Part shown: positions 59,707-64,000 of the stretch, in pieces
Layout of the letters: each line of letters opens with the position of its first letter
Position numbering within the stretch: position 1 is the first letter of the stretch
NCBI GenBank assembly: GCA_002748265.1
Contig: PDRY01000022.1
Coordinates: 1 to 64,000 of the forward strand
Direction: 5' to 3'
Origin: Rhodobacterales bacterium
GTDB taxonomy: Bacteria > Pseudomonadota > Alphaproteobacteria > Rhodobacterales > Rhodobacteraceae
DNA: 64,000 nucleotides
Notes under the pieces: model-generated
Told to the model about the DNA's origin: nothing
Databases searched by the model: none
Seen by the model: the letters and a program-made list of their open reading frames with translations, nothing else
Position numbers and translations under genes: made by a program

Positions 59707-60804
59707 ATGAAGATCGCCCATATCATCAGCCATAACGACCATAATGGCGTTACATCGTCCGGATCCGCCTTGGTCCGTGAGATGCATGCGCGCGGGCATG
59801 AGGTCACTTTGATCCACCGCCCGAACGCCTGGATCGGCAAGCAGAGCTTCCCTGAGGGCGTGCGGCTGGTCCCTATGGACATGGGCAAGCGCATCCTGAA
59901 TTACGGGGAATGCCGCCGGGTGCGGGCGCTGCTCGACGACTGGGGCGTGGATGTCATCCACACCCATGGCACCGGCGCGGATCGCATCGGGGCGCTGTGG
60001 TACTGGCGGTGGGACCGGCCCGTGGTGGCCAAGGCCGCCGCGCGCATTCCGCATTTTCACTGGCATTTCCACGACGCCATCTTTGCGCCCAGCCCCTACA
60101 CGAAGGACTGGTATGTGAACCGGGTCCGCGTGCCCGAGCGGCGGGTCCATGTCGTGACCAACTTCGTTCATGACCACACGATCCCGAAGCCGTCGGCAGA
60201 GGGGCGGGCCAAAGCCCGCGTTGCGATGGGGCTGCCTGACACGGCCTTCGTCCTGGGCGTGGTGGGCTCCGTGCAGGGGCGCAAGAACCAGTCCGCCGGG
60301 GTGCCGATCCTGCACGCGTTGCGGGGTAAAGGCGTGGATGCGCATATGGTGCTCGCCGGGCGGTTTGGCGGTGAGGAGCCTGACAAAATCCGCGCCCGGG
60401 CCCGCGAGCTGGGCGTGGAGGATGCTGTCCACCTGCTGGGACACCGCGAAGATGTGATGGACCTGCTGGCCGGATTCGATGTGGCCTTCACCACAACAAA
60501 GGACGAACAGGGCTCGATCGTCGTGATCGAAAGCATGGGCGCGCATTTGCCGGTGGTGTCGACCCCGGTTGGGATGGTTCCGGTGCTGATCGAAGATGGC
60601 GTGAACGGCCACCGGATCGACCTTGCGGCGCCCGGCGCGACGGTCGCCTATCTTGAGCGGCTCGCCACCGATCCGGCCTTTGCTGCACAGCAGAGCGCCA
60701 ACGCCCGCAAGGATTTCGAAGAGCGGTTCCTGCCGGACCCGATCCTGACACGGATCGAAGGGCTCTATACGCAGCTGATCGAGGCGCGGGGCCGCAAGGC
60801 TTAG
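59707..60804 (+). CDS. GT4-family glycosyltransferase
   Basis: GT-B glycosyltransferase of 365 residues. The N-terminal domain has the IHTHGTGADRIGALW segment and the acceptor-side NDHNGVTSSGSALVREMHAR. The C-terminal donor domain has GVVGSVQGRKNQS, HLLGHREDVMDLLAGFDVAF and the E-x7-E motif in DEQGSIVVIESMGAHLPVV. It transfers a sugar from a nucleotide donor to a cell-surface glycan or glycolipid. Isolated here; its 3' end overlaps the SDR gene tail to tail by 4 bases. Confidence 0.87.
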   Translation: MKIAHIISHNDHNGVTSSGSALVREMHARGHEVTLIHRPNAWIGKQSFPEGVRLVPMDMGKRILNYGECRRVRALLDDWGVDVIHTHGTGADRIGALWYWRWDRPVVAKAAARIPHFHWHFHDAIFAPSPYTKDWYVNRVRVPERRVHVVTNFVHDHTIPKPSAEGRAKARVAMGLPDTAFVLGVVGSVQGRKNQSAGVPILHALRGKGVDAHMVLAGRFGGEEPDKIRARARELGVEDAVHLLGHREDVMDLLAGFDVAFTTTKDEQGSIVVIESMGAHLPVVSTPVGMVPVLIEDGVNGHRIDLAAPGATVAYLERLATDPAFAAQQSANARKDFEERFLPDPILTRIEGLYTQLIEARGRKA

Positions 60805-61523
60805 CCGCGCCCGATATAGGGCATCTTGGTCGCCATCACGGTCATGAACTGCACATTGGCTTCCAGCGGCAGTTGCGCCATGTGCAGCACGGACCGGGCG
60901 GCGTCCGCGACGTCCATCATGGGCATCAGCGGCTGCCCTGCGGCGATCAGCCGGTCATTCAGATCGTCTACCAGCTCTGTGCGGGCGTTGCCGATGTCGA
61001 TCTGACCGCAGGCGATGTCGAAGGCCCGCCCGTCGAGGCTCAGGCTGCGGGTCATGCCGGTGATCGCGTGCTTGGTCGCCGTGTAGCAGACAGAGCCGGG
61101 GCGCGGGTTATGCGCCGAAATCGAGCCATTGTTGATGATCCGTCCGCCCTGAGGGCTTTGACGGCGCATCTGACCAAACGCCAGCCGCGCGGCCACGAAC
61201 ATGCCGTGCAGATTGGTCATCATGACCTGTTCCCACGCCTCTAGTGGCACTTCGTCGATGGGGGCGGTGGGTCCGAAGATCCCCGCATTGTTGAACAGCA
61301 TATCCAGCCGTCCCGCCTTGTCGGTGAATTCCGTGAAAGCGGCCTCCATCGCGTCGGCGTCGGTCACATCGGCGGGCAGGATGATGGCGTTCGGGCCGTC
61401 CATCTCGGCCAGTTTCTCAGCCCGGCGGGCGATCAGGCCGACGGTCCAGCCCTCCGCCAGAAACAGCTCTGCCGTGGCGCGTCCGATGCCGCTGCTGGCG
61501 CCGGTGATGAGGATCGTCTTCAT
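60801..61523 (-). CDS. Short-chain dehydrogenase/reductase
   Basis: Classical SDR of 240 residues: TGASSGIG (8-15), NNAG (about 87-90), INNGSISAHNP with the catalytic Ser, and YTATK with the Tyr-Lys pair. The substrate is not evident. It overlaps the helicase gene by ATGA and so shares its mRNA. Confidence 0.87.
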   Translation of the reverse strand: MKTILITGASSGIGRATAELFLAEGWTVGLIARRAEKLAEMDGPNAIILPADVTDADAMEAAFTEFTDKAGRLDMLFNNAGIFGPTAPIDEVPLEAWEQVMMTNLHGMFVAARLAFGQMRRQSPQGGRIINNGSISAHNPRPGSVCYTATKHAITGMTRSLSLDGRAFDIACGQIDIGNARTELVDDLNDRLIAAGQPLMPMMDVADAARSVLHMAQLPLEANVQFMTVMATKMPYIGRG

Positions 61524-63040
61524 TCTGGCTCTCCCGTCAGTTCGAGCGTGGTGGGCGCGTCGATCAGGTCGCTGACCGAGAGCGGCGCGGAGGGCTTGGC
61601 CAGCCGGTTGCGGGTGACCCAGCGAAGCTCGCGCTCCGCCCGGGTGATGGCAACATAAGCGAGCCGTTTCCACAAGGGCTGCCCGGCTTCGCTGCGTCCC
61701 ATGCGGGCGGCGGCGTAGATGTCCGGGGCAAACACCTGCACCGTGTCCCATTGCGAGCCTTGCGCCTTGTGGATCGTCACCGCTGCGCCATGCAGGAAGG
61801 TCGCGCCCATGCGGGCGGCGAAGGGGATGAACGGCTCTTCATCGCCCTCTTGTTCGATCTTCACGATCGACGCGGCGGACAGGCGCGGGTCTTCGGCACC
61901 CATCACAAAGAGCCGGGAAAAGCCGGGCTTCTTGCCAGGGCCAAGATAGACGACCTGCGCGCCTTTAATCAGCCCTCGCGCTTCAAGGTCCAGCCGCTTC
62001 TTGCGGTGCTTCATGGGAAGTTCGATCCCGTCACAGATCAGCGGCTCTCCGGGCAGCAGGGCTGTGGGCGGGGCATCATGGGCGGCGCGGAAGGCGTGGA
62101 TCAGGCGGATGCGGGTTGCGTTGCGCCACACCAGCACCGGTGAGCGCGCCATCAGGTCGCTTTCCACCCGCGGGGCCAGCACCACGCGCGGATCGCGTGC
62201 GGCGGCCTCTTCGACCAGCCGTTCGAAGCGATAGAAATCCACCTGGTCGTCGGCCAAAGCGTGCGCCAGATCGAGGATCGGGTTGTCGGCTTCCTGCCGG
62301 TGGATGCGGTGCAGCACCAGCCGATTCGCCTCGGGCAGGGTTTCGAACACCATGCCGCCATCGGATTTCACCGGCGGAAGCTGGGCCGGGTCGCCGAACA
62401 GCATGAGGGTCGGGAAAATCTCTTGCAGGTCTTCCAGCTGGCGCGTGTCCAGCATGGAGCTTTCATCGACCATCCCGATGTCGAGAGGGTCTTCGCGCCG
62501 CTTCCATCCGGTGATGAAATCACTGCCCCGCAGCCCGGCGGCGGCGAGCGCGGCGGGGATCGAGGCATGGGTTTGATAACTGTCCCAGGCGCGTTGCAGG
62601 GCCAGATCGGTCAGCCCCTCGATCTCGGGCCGGGGGCCGCCTTCGGACAGCCACTCCGCGACCTTCTCATATTCCGGGTCATAGACCGGGGTATAAAGGA
62701 TCCGGTGGATCGTCGTGGCCGGAACCCCGCGCGAGCGCAGGACGCTGGCGGCCTTGTTCGTCGGGGCCAGAATGGCGAGGCTGCGTCCGCCTTTACGGCC
62801 CTCCCAATCGCCGGAGACCACCCGCACGCCCGCGTCTTTCAGCGCGCGGGCAAGTTCGCTCAGCAGCAGCGTCTTGCCCGATCCGGCCTTGCCAATCACC
62901 GCCATGGTTTCGGAGCGGTCGTCGCCCGAAGGGCGCAGAAGATCATCCGTCAGCTCCACCCCGGCGCGGGAGAGCATATCGGACAGGCTGTCCCAGGCGG
63001 CTGCCTGGTCATCGGAGAACTGGGGGACGGATCGCGACAT
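61520..63040 (-). CDS. RecD-like ATP-dependent DNA helicase
   Basis: Superfamily 1 helicase of 506 residues: Walker A GKAGSGKT (50-57), motif Ia LAPTNKAASVL, Walker B MVDESSML, motif III LFGDPAQLPPV, and C-terminal motifs TIHKAQGSQWDTV and YVAITRAERE of the UvrD-like C domain. It lacks the N-terminal RecBC-binding part of RecD, so it is closer to the stand-alone RecD2 or Pif1/Dda-type helicases. Role in repair or replication restart is assumed. Confidence 0.88.
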   Translation of the reverse strand: MSRSVPQFSDDQAAAWDSLSDMLSRAGVELTDDLLRPSGDDRSETMAVIGKAGSGKTLLLSELARALKDAGVRVVSGDWEGRKGGRSLAILAPTNKAASVLRSRGVPATTIHRILYTPVYDPEYEKVAEWLSEGGPRPEIEGLTDLALQRAWDSYQTHASIPAALAAAGLRGSDFITGWKRREDPLDIGMVDESSMLDTRQLEDLQEIFPTLMLFGDPAQLPPVKSDGGMVFETLPEANRLVLHRIHRQEADNPILDLAHALADDQVDFYRFERLVEEAAARDPRVVLAPRVESDLMARSPVLVWRNATRIRLIHAFRAAHDAPPTALLPGEPLICDGIELPMKHRKKRLDLEARGLIKGAQVVYLGPGKKPGFSRLFVMGAEDPRLSAASIVKIEQEGDEEPFIPFAARMGATFLHGAAVTIHKAQGSQWDTVQVFAPDIYAAARMGRSEAGQPLWKRLAYVAITRAERELRWVTRNRLAKPSAPLSVSDLIDAPTTLELTGEPE

Positions 63041-63086
63041 GGCGCGACCCTACCTGTGCCCGCCCGCCGCCGCCAGCGGGAAGGGG

Positions 63087-63251
63087 TCATGCGCTATGGG
63101 GATTCGCGTCCTTGATCCTGTCGCGATCGGCAAGCTCCGCCGCTGCGATCAGAGCGGTGTTGTCCAACTGTTCTGCCAGGCGGGGCAGATCGTTGTCGCG
63201 GGCGAAGGCCCGCATGTCCGCCAGCACGTCCAGTATCCATCCATCGGCCAT
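63087..63251 (-). CDS. Small hypothetical protein downstream of ccr
   Basis: Encodes 54 residues (MADGWILDVLADMRAFARDN and so on), alpha-helical and acidic, with a GGAGA site before the ATG. Composition and ribosome site support translation. It lies between ccr and the helicase gene on the same strand, after the ccr terminator hairpin. Function unknown. Confidence 0.65.
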   Translation of the reverse strand: MADGWILDVLADMRAFARDNDLPRLAEQLDNTALIAAAELADRDRIKDANPHSA

Positions 63252-63304
63252 CAGCGCGTCTCCTCTGTCCGCGTCATAGCGCAACCTTTCCTGACAAAAC
63301 GTTA

Positions 63305-63331
63305 CCGGCCCCACGATGGGGGCCGGTTTTT
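63305..63331. terminator. Terminator hairpin after ccr
   Basis: CCGGCCCC-ACGAT-GGGGGCCGG is an 8-bp perfect stem 30 bases after the ccr stop. On the plus strand it is followed by TTTTT; on the minus strand, the direction of ccr, TAACGTTTTG follows. It may act in both directions. Confidence 0.7.
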
Positions 63332-63360
63332 AGGGGATATTGCTGTGGAAAAGTGGAGGA

Positions 63361-64000
63361 TTAGTCTTTGCTGGCGGCCACAGCGTCATCAAAAGTGCGG
63401 ATCCCGGTGCGCGGCACCTGGACCAGAACGGACATGTTCCCCGGCTTGTGCTCGTTCTTGTACATCTTCATGTGGGCGGCGGGGATTTCGTCCCAGCCGA
63501 ACACTTCGGACATGCACGGATCCAGACGGCGCTCCACCATGAGCTGGTTGGCCGAAGCCGCCTGCTTGAGATGCGCGAAGTGCGAGCCCTGCACGCGCTT
63601 TTGGTGCATCCACAGGTAGCGCACGTCGAAGGTGCAGTTGAAGCCGGTGGTGCCGGCGCAGATCACGACCATGCCGCCTTTTTTGCAGACGAAGGTCGAG
63701 ACAGGGAAGGTCGCTTCACCGGGGTGCTCGAACACGATGTCCACGTTGTTGCCCTTGCCGGTGATGTCCCAGATAGCCTTGCCGAACTTGCGGACTTCCT
63801 TGAACCAGTCGTTGTATTCGGGGGTGTTCACCGTCGGCAACTGTCCCCAGCAGTTGAAGTCCTTCCGGTTGATCACGCCCTTGGCGCCCAGGCCCATGAC
63901 GAAATCGCGCTTGTCCTCTTCCGAGATCACGCCGATGGCATTCGCGCCTGCGGTGTTGATGAGCTGGATCGCATAGGAGCCCAGGCCGCCCGAGGCGCCC
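63361..64000 (-). CDS. ccr: Crotonyl-CoA carboxylase/reductase, C-terminal half (partial)
   Basis: The frame runs off the window edge and covers about 213 C-terminal residues of a protein usually near 430. Visible: the cofactor-domain glycine loop GASGGLGSYAIQL, VISEEDKRDFVMGLGAKGVI, DIVFEHPGEATFPVS, and QKRVQGSHFAH followed by the C-terminal RTFDDAVAASKD. Ccr reductively carboxylates crotonyl-CoA to ethylmalonyl-CoA and is the key enzyme of the ethylmalonyl-CoA pathway for acetate assimilation. The long MDR-family sequence with FEHPGE is diagnostic. Confidence 0.95.
   Translation of the reverse strand, partial: GASGGLGSYAIQLINTAGANAIGVISEEDKRDFVMGLGAKGVINRKDFNCWGQLPTVNTPEYNDWFKEVRKFGKAIWDITGKGNNVDIVFEHPGEATFPVSTFVCKKGGMVVICAGTTGFNCTFDVRYLWMHQKRVQGSHFAHLKQAASANQLMVERRLDPCMSEVFGWDEIPAAHMKMYKNEHKPGNMSVLVQVPRTGIRTFDDAVAASKD

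Noticed and set aside
1-64000. tRNA, rRNA, phage or insertion-sequence features
   Set aside because: No cloverleaf, rRNA-like segment, transposase, integrase or terminal inverted repeat was recognised on reading both strands. The locus boundaries show no tRNA or attachment-site duplication.

Overview
The window is GC-rich, densely packed DNA from an alphaproteobacterium, most likely a Rhodobacteraceae (Roseobacter-group) chromosome. Support comes from the 3' part of a crotonyl-CoA carboxylase/reductase gene, an imuA-imuB-dnaE2 mutagenesis cassette behind an alphaproteobacterial-type LexA box (GAAC-N7-GAAC), the gene order rpsA-ihfB-lapA-trpF-trpB, and the many phosphonate genes. The species cannot be fixed from sequence alone. 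No rRNA, tRNA, CRISPR array, phage or insertion sequence was recognised.

Layout. 1-2.99 kb: end of an unknown gene, a Wzc-type polysaccharide co-polymerase/tyrosine kinase and a divergent small secreted protein. 3.0-34.9 kb: a phosphonate super-locus of three modules. Module 1 (+ strand, 3.35-14.3 kb) is phnF-phnG-H-I-J-K-L-M-C-D-E-E plus a hexapeptide-repeat transferase. A LysE-type exporter follows on the minus strand. Module 3 (- strand, 15.3-20.4 kb) is a third phosphonate-type ABC transporter with a methyltransferase, a PhnM-like amidohydrolase and a TIM-barrel sugar-phosphate isomerase-like protein. Module 2 (20.7-34.9 kb) is phnC-D-E-E, an SDR, an MFS carrier and a second hexapeptide transferase on +, then phnM, phnN, phnL, phnK, phnJ, phnI, phnH and phnG on -, with a DUF1045 gene nested on the opposite strand, ending in a second phnF.

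The most striking point is that the two C-P lyase modules are not equivalent. PhnJ of module 2 has all four cysteines of the iron-sulfur/active-site region. PhnJ of module 1 keeps the fold and other family motifs but has lost three of the four, in an intact reading frame inside a complete operon. The 16-bp palindrome ATTCATTCGGATGAAT lies at the starts of phnF1 and phnC1, and a one-mismatch copy lies in front of module 3. Module 2 has a different palindrome beside phnF2. I infer that module 1 and module 3 form one regulon under PhnF1, and that the lyase-like complex of module 1 does something other than radical C-P cleavage. PhoB-box-like sequences sit in several of the phn promoters.

34.9-45.0 kb: SOS-regulated imuA-imuB-dnaE2 and a MacB-like export operon. 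45.0-53.1 kb: a probable extracellular-matrix locus, with a CsgD-like LuxR regulator and a HEPN-like protein on -, and on + a Q/N/G-rich low-complexity protein, a protein with repeated I-x-Q-x-N motifs, and a type I secretion ATPase and adaptor. 53.1-64.0 kb: housekeeping and metabolic genes (KDG and KDGal kinases, trpB, trpF, lapA, ihfB, rpsA, a GT4 glycosyltransferase, an SDR, a RecD-like helicase, a small protein and ccr).
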